Below, piece by piece: positions 26,698-35,508 of a stretch of 64,000 bases of DNA (positions are counted from its first letter, which is position 1; every line of letters starts with the position of its first letter). Both the position numbers and the translations under genes were made by a program. Below the pieces are notes generated by a model, which searched no databases, was not told the DNA's origin, and saw only the letters and a program-made list of their open reading frames with translations. This stretch comes from Candidatus Obscuribacterales bacterium (GTDB taxonomy: Bacteria > Cyanobacteriota > Vampirovibrionia > Obscuribacterales > Obscuribacteraceae). The stretch lies in contig JAHBVO010000001.1 of the NCBI GenBank assembly GCA_019637435.1, positions 310,001-374,000 on the forward strand, given 5' to 3'.

Positions 26698-28412
26698 GGG
26701 TTGAACGAATTATTCCTGTGGACTTCTTTGCCATCGAGCACCGTCCATAGTACCGTAGTATTGTGAATGTCCTCGGGTGGAATTTCGAACAGGTTTCTAT
26801 CGATAACAATGAAATCTGCCGCTTTGCCCACTTCGAGCGAGCCGGTCAGTTTGTTCTGATGTTGAACATACGCACCGTTTATCGTATACGCGGCAAGCAT
26901 GGTGGCAAGATCGGCCGCTTCATCCGGAAGCCAGGCTGGTACTTTCGTATTGCCTGGTTCGCGTCTTCGTATGGAAACTTCAATGGCGTCAAATGGATTC
27001 AGGGAGCTCACCGGCCAGTCGCTACCAGCGACCAGCACCGCGCCCGATGCGGCCAGGGAGCCAATTGGATAAAGGTGTTTGGAACGATCTTTCCCGAGAA
27101 CCGGCTCCGTTAAATCTTTGACGTAAGCATCTTGCTGCGCCCAGAAGGGTTGAACATTCGGGCAGACCTGAAGTTGTCTGAAGCGAGGTATGTCCTGTTC
27201 TGTAACCATCTCCAGGTGCGCGATGTGGTGGCGCAAATGAACGCCGCAGTTTTTCTTCGCCGCGTTCTCAAACGCGTCTAATGAAGTTCTGACTGCTCGG
27301 TCTCCGATTGCGTGGATGTGAACCTGCACGCCGTTGCCGGCAAGTTTCTCAACGGCATCATTCATTTGTTCCGGCGTGAATAACAGCTTTCCGCTGTCTC
27401 CGTCTCGCCCCCGATAGGGAGCTAATAGCGCCGCCGTGCACGCTTCAATTACGCCGTCCGCAAAAAGTTTCGCCGAGGTGACTCGCAAATTCTTTCCGAC
27501 CGTTTCTTTCCTTTTCTTGAGCAACTGCTCTATCTGCTCGTCAGCTCCATCTGCCTTCACCTCAATGGCGGTGGTGACTTTCACTGTCAGTTTGTGTTCT
27601 TTGTCGAAGCTGTAATAAGCATTCAGCAATTTATCGTTAGTCCAGGCGTCCTGGATTGAGGTGATGCCGAAACTGTTAGCCAGTTTTTGACCGCGTTCAA
27701 GTCCGGAAAAATATTCTTTGTCTTCGCGCTCGGGCACCACTTGCGATACCAGCTTCATGGCGGACTCGCGCAGCGTTCCAGTCGGCTCGCCTTTGCCGTC
27801 CCGCTCGATGCGACCTCCTTCTGGATCTTTTGTTTCCCTGGTTATGCCGGCAAGCTCGAGAGCCTTGCTGTTCGCCCAGCCTGAATGGTAATCCTGTGAT
27901 TCAAACCATGCCGGTCGAGCAGGAACCAGATCGTCCAGCTCTTTCTTCTTCGGATGACCATCTTTGAAAACCGGGAGACTCCATCCGCTGCCACGGATCC
28001 ACTTCGCGTCCTTGTTTTTCTCAGCGAAATCTTTGACTCTTTTGAAAACAGCATCGCGCGTCTTGCAATCTAGGAGTGTGCATGTGCCTAGATCAACACC
28101 GCCATCGACGAGGTGAACATGGCTGTCGTGCAGACCCGGCAATACCATTTTGCCTTGCAGATCCACTATCGTCGTTTTCGGGCCTTGAAAATCATCAGCA
28201 CCAATGGTGGTGCCAACAAAAATAATCTTGCCGTTTTTCACCGCAAGCGCTTGCGCCCAGGAGCGCGCCGCGTCCACGGTATAGATTGCCCCATTTTTCA
28301 AAATGATATCGGCTGGGTCGTGACTTTGTTGTGACATGGCTGGAGCCGCAAAAACGATAGACCATAGAAGACCGAATAATAGCAGTCTTCGGGTCATCTG
28401 AGACTTCGGCAT
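26691..28412 (-). CDS. Secreted amidohydrolase (YtcJ-like)
   Basis: 573 aa, amidohydrolase superfamily of the YtcJ / N-substituted formamide deformylase type. Signal peptide about 1-28 (AMS/QQ), composite beta domain from 33, and metal-binding HDSHVH at 95-100 with His98 and His100 as expected zinc ligands. Further landmarks are HIHAIGDRAV and GSDWPVSSLNPF with the catalytic Asp, and a C-terminal strand DFIVIDRNLFEIPPEDI. It hydrolyses amide-type bonds in an unidentified substrate, probably outside the cytoplasm. Two in-frame ATGs (28412 and 28397) both give a workable signal peptide. Confidence 0.9.
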   Translation of the reverse strand: MPKSQMTRRLLLFGLLWSIVFAAPAMSQQSHDPADIILKNGAIYTVDAARSWAQALAVKNGKIIFVGTTIGADDFQGPKTTIVDLQGKMVLPGLHDSHVHLVDGGVDLGTCTLLDCKTRDAVFKRVKDFAEKNKDAKWIRGSGWSLPVFKDGHPKKKELDDLVPARPAWFESQDYHSGWANSKALELAGITRETKDPEGGRIERDGKGEPTGTLRESAMKLVSQVVPEREDKEYFSGLERGQKLANSFGITSIQDAWTNDKLLNAYYSFDKEHKLTVKVTTAIEVKADGADEQIEQLLKKRKETVGKNLRVTSAKLFADGVIEACTAALLAPYRGRDGDSGKLLFTPEQMNDAVEKLAGNGVQVHIHAIGDRAVRTSLDAFENAAKKNCGVHLRHHIAHLEMVTEQDIPRFRQLQVCPNVQPFWAQQDAYVKDLTEPVLGKDRSKHLYPIGSLAASGAVLVAGSDWPVSSLNPFDAIEVSIRRREPGNTKVPAWLPDEAADLATMLAAYTINGAYVQHQNKLTGSLEVGKAADFIVIDRNLFEIPPEDIHNTTVLWTVLDGKEVHRNNSFNPY

Positions 28413-28468
28413 ATTCGTCGACCGGACCTATCTACTCTAATATGTTCAGTCTTGCGCAGCCGCCGCAA

Positions 28469-29059
28469 CTAAACAGGAGTTACCACCGGTTGCATCATAC
28501 CAGCCTGGAACATCATCGCTGCTTGCTCGGGAGAGCGTACCCGAGATTTTTGATAGTCCGCGACATGCTTCATGATGAAATCGACACGTGCATGCGGCAA
28601 CATGGCCGGCACGCGAATAACTCTTATATTTCGGCTCGTGTAGCAGCCTTCCAGCGTCGCACTGATCTTCTTCGTGAACTCGAGATCTTCGCGGCGAACG
28701 TCATTCTGATCGAAGAAACTCAATTCCTCAATAAGGAATGCGAGATCATATTGAGACGGATCGATAGTCGAGAATGCTGGGGGCACAGGCAGGCTGTCTG
28801 CGATGTAATAAGCCTCGCCGTCGAAAGCGCCGCGGTCTAAAAAAATTGGATTATCGAAATCCAGAATTGCTGCCTCTGCCGCTAGTTGCCTGCGGAGAAC
28901 TTCAGATTGGAATTTAACGCGATCAACCCAGGGCAGATATTTTCCTTCTTTGATGATTTTGGTTGCCAGCTCGTGAACAACCTTTTGACCCATGACCTCC
29001 AATAAATTGATGATCGTGGTTTTCCCTGTCGAAGGGCCGCCTGTGATTACTATTCGCAT
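28469..29059 (-). CDS. AAA_28-type ATP/GTP-binding protein
   Basis: 196 aa, single P-loop domain: Walker A GGPSTGKTT at residues 7-15, a likely Walker B around PIFLDRGAFDGEAY (about 71-84) and a lid region rich in Arg. This is the AAA_28 (TTD14/NadR-like) group, small kinase-like NTPases of mostly unknown substrate. It is transcribed toward the amidohydrolase gene, 56 nt away, but functional coupling is not evident. Confidence 0.85.
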   Translation of the reverse strand: MRIVITGGPSTGKTTIINLLEVMGQKVVHELATKIIKEGKYLPWVDRVKFQSEVLRRQLAAEAAILDFDNPIFLDRGAFDGEAYYIADSLPVPPAFSTIDPSQYDLAFLIEELSFFDQNDVRREDLEFTKKISATLEGCYTSRNIRVIRVPAMLPHARVDFIMKHVADYQKSRVRSPEQAAMMFQAGMMQPVVTPV

Positions 29060-29282
29060 TTATTACCGCCAACGCTCAGATCGGTTTCAATATCCGTTTT
29101 TTAGATCTACGGATCAAGTAATTCAACTTTAAGATCAGACTCACATCTGATCAAGCTAAATTCCTGCAATCTTGTGGGAAAACCCCCATTCGTGCCGAGA
29201 GCTTCTTCGTGATACACGTAGAATTGGAAGCTTGTTTGATTAGATGTGGTTTATCGTTCGACTTGATCTGCAGGTTGAGCGG

Positions 29283-30461
29283 TCAATCTATAGCCGGCAG
29301 CGAGTACGTTTTCGCAGACTGCTTGGCACCATCGGCTTGCGTTTCGATTGCTTTTTGACCGGCGCGAATCTTCTGTCTAATATCGGCGAGCGCGTCTTTT
29401 GCTGCGGTTTCGCCTGCCGCGATTGCTTTGTAAGCGTCTTTCTCTTTTACAGAAAGAAACTTAATTTCGCTTACGCGCGGCGAGATCAAAACATCCGCGC
29501 TGCGAATTTGATCCTTATCAACGTGGCACAAAATCATGTTGATGACGCGATTTCCGATACTGCCGAGTTTTTTGAATTGTTTAAAATTCTTGTCGGGAAT
29601 TGACTCGTTCGGGTCGTCTTCGACATTGAGGGAAACGGCGATAACGATATCGGCGCCCATGGAGCGGCATTCGTCAATGGGAAGATTGTTGATGATGCCA
29701 CCGTCGATGAATACATCGTCGTTGAGTTCGACTGGTCTGCGTAAAATCGGTATGGCGGAACTGGCTTGCAGCGCTCGCCCGAGGTTTCCTTTCTTCAGAG
29801 CATGTGCATCTCGATCCGTGAGGCTGGCGGCGATTGCACAAAAAGGAATATTCAAATTCTCGATGGATTGCTGGTTTTCACTGACACTATTGTTGATGAA
29901 CTTGGCGAATTTGTTTCCTTTGTATAGACCATCGTAATCCTGACCGATCAGGTGAGGAATCATGAAGATAGGAACCAGGGCGACGCGAAACCATAAAGGC
30001 ACTGTGTAATAGGCTTTCTTGAGAGACTTTTTCGCGACCATCTTCTCGATTTCGTCGAGTGACAAACCGGCGCTGTAGAGTCCTCCGACGATGGCACCGA
30101 TACTGGTGCCGGCGATACAATCTACTTTAATGCCCTCTTTCTCCAGCACGCGAAGAACGCCAATGTGCGCGGCTCCACGTATGCCGCCACCGCCGAGCGC
30201 AAGCCCGATTTTCGGGCGCCTGGTTTGAGAACTGTTTTGAAATGGCTGTGAAGGTTTCACCCTGATCGCGTCGTCTGCGGTGCCTGGAGTGTCTCCAGCC
30301 GAGGCGTCGACGCTCTTCAAATCGGAAACGTTTTTCATTTCCGCCGCGGTCGCGCTTTCTGTTTCCCCATAAGAAGCGGGGGGAGACGCGATTGAGTGAA
30401 CGAAGAGCAGGGCTAGAAGCGCAGTTGCGAAGTTTCGAGAAGTGCTGTGATGGTATCGCAT
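29283..30461 (-). CDS. Secreted patatin-like phospholipase (RssA/NTE type)
   Basis: 392 aa. Signal peptide about 1-32, then a 50-residue polar linker and a patatin domain (about 85-330). The oxyanion motif GGGGIRGAAHIGVL begins at 90, the nucleophile is Ser120 in GTSIG, and the dyad Asp253 is in DGG (253-255). Serine-aspartate dyad lipases of this family deacylate phospholipids. The hydrophobic segment WFRVALVPIFMIPHL (about 157-171) may touch membrane. The signal peptide implies action in the periplasm or outside. It stands alone between minus-strand neighbours. Confidence 0.92.
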   Translation of the reverse strand: MRYHHSTSRNFATALLALLFVHSIASPPASYGETESATAAEMKNVSDLKSVDASAGDTPGTADDAIRVKPSQPFQNSSQTRRPKIGLALGGGGIRGAAHIGVLRVLEKEGIKVDCIAGTSIGAIVGGLYSAGLSLDEIEKMVAKKSLKKAYYTVPLWFRVALVPIFMIPHLIGQDYDGLYKGNKFAKFINNSVSENQQSIENLNIPFCAIAASLTDRDAHALKKGNLGRALQASSAIPILRRPVELNDDVFIDGGIINNLPIDECRSMGADIVIAVSLNVEDDPNESIPDKNFKQFKKLGSIGNRVINMILCHVDKDQIRSADVLISPRVSEIKFLSVKEKDAYKAIAAGETAAKDALADIRQKIRAGQKAIETQADGAKQSAKTYSLPAID

Positions 30462-30793
30462 GCAGTATCAGTGAGCCTCGCGCGCTGGTCGCCGGTCGTG
30501 GCATCTTTGCGAAGATTGCAAAAACGTCACAATTAAAATATTTGACTATTCTACTGGAGGCACCACTAAAGAGCGCGTTTCATGAGTTTATTGATACGAG
30601 CCACAGGCGCTGCGGATGGGCGCTTCGGTTTCTGATTACCAAAGAATAACCGGACCCATTCACGCTCTTCAGCGCTTGAAATCTTCGCTTCATTACTTAA
30701 TCGATCAGGTTCTTCGAAAAGTATACGTGTTATAACTGAGCTTCTTGGGATCAACCCAACTCGGAATCTTTTAACACGTCGGGGTAACCGGTT
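30462..30793. other. 332-nt divergent intergenic region
   Basis: Separates the patatin gene (minus) from the desaturase gene (plus), so it must carry both promoters; no clear -35/-10 pair can be pointed out. A 62-codon basic minus-strand frame with a TTG start (30566-30754) lies inside but has no ribosome site or recognisable family, so it is not called. Confidence 0.4.
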
Positions 30794-31762
30794 TTGGACT
30801 TAACAGGCGGTTCGGCTTTATCTATCGCGCTGACGTTTGCAGCGTCTTTTGTTCTCTCCTACTACTATCATGCGATCGGCATCACCCTCGGATACCATAG
30901 ATTGCTGACCCACAAAGCGCTGAAAATGCCAAAGTGGCTCACTTATCTGGTCGTGTCCGGTGGTTACCTTGTGTTGATGGGCGGTCCGGTAAACTGGGTC
31001 GGGGTGCATCGTTTGCACCACCAAAAATCCGACCAACCGGAAGATCCGCATAGTCCTGTCCAGGGTGGTTTCAAACACGCTCTCTACGGTTGGATGTTCA
31101 CGATGGCGGACCGCCAAACCAACGAAGAGCTGCGCAGGCAAGTTCCAGACCTTCTTCAAGACAAGGGACTCTGCTGGTTCGGTGTTGACCACTGCGCCGA
31201 GCAAGCGAAAATGTGTCTTGCGTTCTGTGTCCTATTCCGTTTCGTCATATTAGGTCTTTTCGGCTGGGCGGCTTTGCTCGGCAACCTCGCGGCAACCTTC
31301 ATCGTTTTCTGGAGCCCGCAGCTCGTTAACGCGGTTTGCCACGATAAAACTCAAGGATACCGTCTGTTCGATACGCGTGATGAGTCCCGCAACGTCTGGT
31401 GGGTTGGTCTGATGGCGCTCGGCGAAGGCTGGCACAACAACCACCACGCGATTCCGCGCAGCGCTCAGCATGGTATGGCATGGTGGGAATTCGATGTGAC
31501 CTGGCTCACCATCGTTTTCCTGGAAAAACTCGGTTTGGCAACTGACGTCGTGCGTCCGAAGTACCCGCCGACCCGCCTTGCGAAAGTCAACGCCTCAACT
31601 GGCAAACGTCCTCTCGCTCCGGCAGAAGATGATGAGCCTGCCGAAGAGCCGGCAGGCGTTCAGGAAGCCGCTAAGATTGAAACAGTCGTTATCGCCTCAG
31701 CACCGGTCGTCCCGGATGTGGCACCGGTCGTTAAGGAGCCCGTCGGCGCCGGCGAAAGATAA
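30794..31762 (+). CDS. Fatty acid (acyl-CoA/acyl-lipid type) desaturase
   Basis: 322 aa membrane-bound di-iron desaturase. The three histidine boxes are HRLLTH (35-40), HRLHH (72-76) and HNNHH (214-218), in the delta-9 stearoyl-CoA desaturase / cyanobacterial DesC order. About four membrane helices flank them. The last 55 residues are an Ala/Pro/Glu-rich tail beyond the usual end. The called start is a TTG at 30794 with only a weak upstream GGGG, so the start is uncertain by a few codons. It introduces a double bond into membrane acyl chains. A strong terminator follows at 31784, and the group II intron sits right after it. Confidence 0.92.
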   Translation: MDLTGGSALSIALTFAASFVLSYYYHAIGITLGYHRLLTHKALKMPKWLTYLVVSGGYLVLMGGPVNWVGVHRLHHQKSDQPEDPHSPVQGGFKHALYGWMFTMADRQTNEELRRQVPDLLQDKGLCWFGVDHCAEQAKMCLAFCVLFRFVILGLFGWAALLGNLAATFIVFWSPQLVNAVCHDKTQGYRLFDTRDESRNVWWVGLMALGEGWHNNHHAIPRSAQHGMAWWEFDVTWLTIVFLEKLGLATDVVRPKYPPTRLAKVNASTGKRPLAPAEDDEPAEEPAGVQEAAKIETVVIASAPVVPDVAPVVKEPVGAGER

Positions 31763-31783
31763 AGAACTGTCCAAAAACTTCAG

Positions 31784-31810
31784 AGGGGCGGCTTTCGGGC
31801 TGCCCCTTTT
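31784..31810 (+). terminator. Intrinsic terminator of the desaturase gene
   Basis: AGGGGCGGC stem, short loop, GGCTGCCCC, then TTTT at 31807-31810. The stem has eight or nine pairs including one G-T. It lies 22 nt after the desaturase stop and 4 nt before the group II intron boundary. Confidence 0.88.
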
Positions 31811-32230
31811 GGTTGTGTGCCAGGCATGTTCGATATCTAGGAGGTGAAAGTCCTTTACACAACCTGATGACGGTGAAGTGTTAGCAACGCGCAAGGGCAA
31901 AGTCGTGAGGCAATGTCTGAAGGAAGCGTGGTGCAAACTCACGACTCGACGTACAGGAACCGGATACCGAGGCATACCCAGCCGCGCGAGCAAGCAACTG
32001 ATTGCGAAGCGCATAGTCATCAAGGGTTGGGGTTGTAGATCCGGCGAGGATGTGAGGAAGGAGATCGAACTTACCCTGGGAGATCTGCATTGTGTCCTGG
32101 AATCAGGACTGAGAAATCGCGAGAAATCTGATCGCAATGCAGAAGTCAGCAGCGGACATAGTAGGCGAAAGCCGAAGGTCCAAACGGTGCCCGGAAGGGC
32201 TTGAAGGAAGGGAGAGTAGGACCCGAATTC

Positions 32231-33595
32231 ATGAGCAGCAAACGGCAGAAAATCCTCAACGAGGCCTTAGCCGAAACGCGGAACGGTGAAGCCGGGACGC
32301 CAGAGGCCAAAGGGTCGGAACTGTCTCACGCGACAAAGGAACCCGAAATCCCAAGCATGTCGACACTGATGGAGGAGGTCGTTCAAAGCGAAAATGCGAA
32401 GAGAGCACTGAAGAAGGTGCTCCAGAACAAAGGCGCGCCGGGAGTCGACGGAATGACCGTGGACAAATTACCGGCACACCTCAAGCAACACTGGACAACG
32501 ATCCGTCTACAATTGCTGAGCGGAACCTACGCACCAAATGCGGTGAAACGAGTGGATATTCCAAAACCAGGCGGAGGGGTGCGGCAATTGGGCATCCCAA
32601 CAGCCCTGGATCGTTTCATACAGCAGGCGATGTTGCAGATTCTTCAGAAGAACTGGGACGAAACGTTTTCAGACTGTAGTTTCGGATTTCGTCCGGGACG
32701 CTCGGCACATCAGGCAGTTGAGCAAGCGCAGAAGTATGTAGGCAGCGGACTGCGATATGTCGTAGATATTGACCTTGAGAAATTTTTCGATAGAGTCAAC
32801 CACGATGTACTGATGGGACTGATCGCGAAAAGAACGAATGATAAGCGCATATTGAAAATAATCCGCGCCTATTTAAACGCCGGAATAATGGCTGATGGAC
32901 TAGTGCATGCGCGAGACGAAGGCACGCCTCAGGGCGGTCCGCTGTCACCACTACTCAGCAATGTAATGCTGGATGTGCTCGATAAAGAGCTGGAGCGACG
33001 TGGTCACAAATTCGTGAGATACGCCGATGATAACAACATCTACGTGGCGAGCGAACGAGCAGGAAAACGAGTGATGCAGAGCATCACAATGTTCCTGGCA
33101 CGAAAACTCAAACTGAAAGTAAATGCTGAGAAAAGCGCAGTAGATCGACCGCAGAAGCGAAAGTTCCTCGGCTTCAGCTTTACATACGGGAAAACGCCGA
33201 AGCGAAGAATCGCTCCACAGGCTATCTCACGTATGAAGAAGAAAATCAGAGAACTAACGCGGAAAACAAAGGGGCAAAGCCTCGAACAGACAGCTGAACA
33301 ACTTCAACGTTATCTCACAGGATGGCGCGGATACTTTGGCTTCTGCGAAACTCGCTCAGTTTTGAAGTTACTGGACAGTTGGATACGACGACGGCTTAGA
33401 CGGTTGCTCTGGAAGCAATGGAAGCTATCCAGCAGGCGTTTCACCGAGCTGACCAAACGCGGTGTGAGCAAGAACCTGGCTGCGCAAACAGTAGGCAGCC
33501 CGCACGGCGACTGGCACCTCAGCAACAGTCCCGCTCTGAATATCGCACTTTCCAATGACTTCTTTGCATCGCTTGGAATACCGACTCTAGCGTGA
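32231..33595 (+). CDS. ltrA: Group II intron reverse transcriptase/maturase
   Basis: About 454 aa from the ATG at 32231; the frame extends to a TTG at 32201, but the ATG is the more natural start. Reverse transcriptase blocks are in order: KGAPGVDGMTV, the fingers PKPGGGVRQLGIPTALDR, FGFRPGRSAHQA, DIDLEKFFDRVNH, GTPQGGPLSPLLSN and the catalytic RYADD, then KRKFLGFSF. The maturase X domain (YLTGWRGYFGFCET) closes the protein. No HNH endonuclease domain follows, so target cleavage would rely on nicked or single-stranded DNA. It helps the intron RNA fold and copies it into DNA. Confidence 0.95.
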   Translation: MSSKRQKILNEALAETRNGEAGTPEAKGSELSHATKEPEIPSMSTLMEEVVQSENAKRALKKVLQNKGAPGVDGMTVDKLPAHLKQHWTTIRLQLLSGTYAPNAVKRVDIPKPGGGVRQLGIPTALDRFIQQAMLQILQKNWDETFSDCSFGFRPGRSAHQAVEQAQKYVGSGLRYVVDIDLEKFFDRVNHDVLMGLIAKRTNDKRILKIIRAYLNAGIMADGLVHARDEGTPQGGPLSPLLSNVMLDVLDKELERRGHKFVRYADDNNIYVASERAGKRVMQSITMFLARKLKLKVNAEKSAVDRPQKRKFLGFSFTYGKTPKRRIAPQAISRMKKKIRELTRKTKGQSLEQTAEQLQRYLTGWRGYFGFCETRSVLKLLDSWIRRRLRRLLWKQWKLSSRRFTELTKRGVSKNLAAQTVGSPHGDWHLSNSPALNIALSNDFFASLGIPTLA

Positions 33596-33611
33596 CGCCA
33601 AGCTTCCGCCG

Positions 33612-33645
33612 AACCGCCGTGTACGGACCCGTACGCACGGTGGTG
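33612..33645 (+). ncRNA. Group II intron domain V
   Basis: CCGCCGTG (33614-33621) pairs with CACGGTGG (33636-33643) with one wobble. An inner TACG/CGTA helix closed by GACC sits above a short bulge, the catalytic-domain layout. Domain VI follows immediately (33650-33676). Confidence 0.8.
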
Positions 33646-33709
33646 TCGCAGGGAAAGTCCGCGAGGACCTACCTATGCAAATTGGGGGAAAACAAGAACT
33701 TCTAGTAGA

Positions 33710-35479
33710 ATGTCCTTGTGTGGCAAGACGCAATGGCTTTATTTCGCAATGAGCAACAGCGAATCGCAGAACTCCGGAATTCAGTCCCAGAAAAGGACGG
33801 TGCCGATCGATCCTTTGATCGGCAAAGTTCTGGAAGGCCGGTATGAAATTGTCCGATTGCTGGGCGCTGGTGGCATGGGGGCCGTTTATCAGGCTACTAA
33901 CCTGGGCGTTAACCGGCCGGTCGCAATAAAAATCATGCATCCGCAGTTCATGCTTGATGAGCGCACAATGCTGCGCTTCAAGCAGGAAGTCACAGCGATG
34001 AGCGCCCTCTCCCATCCGAATTTGATCGGCATTATCGATGCGGGGAACACCGAATTTGGCAGTCCATACTTTGTTATGGAATATCTGCCTAGCAAACCGC
34101 TCAATCAGATATTGCAAGAAGAAGTTTTTCTTTCTGCCGAGCGAGCAAAACCGATTTTGATGCAAATCGCGGATGCCCTCGCGCATGCTCATGATCGCAG
34201 CATCATTCATAGAGATTTGAAACCGCCGAATATTCTGGTTATAGAATCCGGATCGAGAGATCACGTGAAGGTCGTTGACCTGGGTGTTGCGAAACTAATT
34301 GGTGGCGAAGATGACGGCGCCATGATGAAACTTACTAGAACCGGAGAAGTGTTCGGCAGTCCCTTATATATGGCGCCGGAGCAAGTTCTCGGTCGAGCTC
34401 ACGACGCGAGGACGGATATCTATCAGCTTGGCTGCGTTATGTTCGAGATGCTCACGGGAGTGCCACCACTGGTGGGGACAAGCGCAATTCTGACTATGAA
34501 CAGTCATGTTGAAGAACCGGCCCCCAAGTTTCAACAGGTCATGCCTGACCTGCCTATGAACGACCAGTTGCGAGAGCTGGAGCGGATTGTTCTTAAGTGC
34601 CTTGAAAAGGATCCGGCTGCTCGGTTTCAAACCATGCGTGAATTTATGCACGCTCTCGAGTTCGGGATGGAGCCCGAACCACTTAAGTTTGCTCAAGCGC
34701 CGACCGCGGATGAAAAACGATCTTTACAGGATACGGCCGCGGAAAGCCGCATGAATGAAGCTATGCGGCATGATGACGAACGCAGTGCTCAAAGCGACGA
34801 GGGTCAGAAAAAGCAAAAGCTGATTTTGTATTCCGTGGCCGGAGTCGCTGTCATGCTTGTAATTATTCTAGCCAGTCTGTTTGTTGGTTCGCAGTTGACC
34901 GGTAAAGACGGGAAGGCTGCTGATGCCGGTAATTCTATTTCTGCTCCAGCAAAAGTAGAGTACAGAAAGTATTCTAAGGTGTATCCGGAAAGAGCCGGCG
35001 ATCTCTATGACGTGCGAGTTTTGAGCGTGTATGAAGGCGAACTCAATCCGCAAAATGCGAAAAAATCGGAAGCAAGATCAGGTCATGTGCTTGTGGATGT
35101 ACAGAAGGAAGGCAAGCCAATTGTTTTGGTTTTAAACTCGTATCAGCCGACGATGTGGACGATTTCGCGAGCCAGTCAGAAAGTCAAAATCAAGCAAATT
35201 TACGCGGTGGGCTACTATCCGCAGGATGTGGATGGCTTGCCGCCAGGTGTGCAGATGCTCCGATGCCACTATCCCTTTTTCAATTCCGATGGAACTAAAT
35301 CGAACGATCTTGTTCACAAAAACGTCATTGAGCCGTTTTACTTCACTTTTGTCGGCGATGAGGATATATTGGGATCCGGCACGTATGCTGCGATGAAGAA
35401 AGCTATTGAAAAGCGGACCAAATCTCAGCTCCGCAGATTTGATGGTGTGCGGACGACGGATCAATTCGTTGTTGACTAA
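33710..35479 (+). CDS. Membrane-anchored Ser/Thr protein kinase with extracytoplasmic sensor
   Basis: 589 aa. Full kinase domain (about 43-320): Gly loop GAGGMGAVY (52-60), Lys74 in VAIK, HRDLKPPN starting at 167, DLG in place of DFG at 190-192, APE at 222-224. After a charged linker there is one transmembrane helix (about 371-393) and a 190-residue extracytoplasmic domain of unknown family. The DLG variant occurs in active kinases, so activity is expected. An ATG at 33749 is an alternative start that removes 13 residues; no strong ribosome site decides. It begins 34 nt after the group II intron, so its promoter must be very short or lie inside or before the intron. Confidence 0.93.
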   Translation: MSLCGKTQWLYFAMSNSESQNSGIQSQKRTVPIDPLIGKVLEGRYEIVRLLGAGGMGAVYQATNLGVNRPVAIKIMHPQFMLDERTMLRFKQEVTAMSALSHPNLIGIIDAGNTEFGSPYFVMEYLPSKPLNQILQEEVFLSAERAKPILMQIADALAHAHDRSIIHRDLKPPNILVIESGSRDHVKVVDLGVAKLIGGEDDGAMMKLTRTGEVFGSPLYMAPEQVLGRAHDARTDIYQLGCVMFEMLTGVPPLVGTSAILTMNSHVEEPAPKFQQVMPDLPMNDQLRELERIVLKCLEKDPAARFQTMREFMHALEFGMEPEPLKFAQAPTADEKRSLQDTAAESRMNEAMRHDDERSAQSDEGQKKQKLILYSVAGVAVMLVIILASLFVGSQLTGKDGKAADAGNSISAPAKVEYRKYSKVYPERAGDLYDVRVLSVYEGELNPQNAKKSEARSGHVLVDVQKEGKPIVLVLNSYQPTMWTISRASQKVKIKQIYAVGYYPQDVDGLPPGVQMLRCHYPFFNSDGTKSNDLVHKNVIEPFYFTFVGDEDILGSGTYAAMKKAIEKRTKSQLRRFDGVRTTDQFVVD

Positions 35480-35508
35480 GCGGCGCGTAGTAGAAGGCGG
35501 GTGGAAAA

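Larger units (their letters stand above)
31815..33676 (+). mobile_element. Group II intron (ribozyme plus maturase), complete
   Basis: The 5' end reads GTGTGCC, the expected GUGYG start, followed by typical domain I text (GGTGAAAGTCC, GCAACGCGCAAGGG, TCTGAAGGAAGC). The reverse transcriptase ORF is in domain IV. Domain V is at about 33612-33645 (CCGCCGTG ... CACGGTGG with an inner TACG/CGTA stem). A domain VI hairpin, AGTCC-GCGA-GGACCT, follows with a likely bulged A and a 3' boundary near CCTAT at 33676. The total of about 1.86 kb suits a compact bacterial intron. Insertion directly behind an intrinsic terminator is characteristic of class C introns; the class is inferred, not shown. It looks intact and so possibly active. 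Confidence 0.9.

Noticed and set aside
30566..30754. 62-codon basic minus-strand frame in the patatin-desaturase gap
   Set aside because: TTG start without ribosome site; probably a chance frame in a promoter region.
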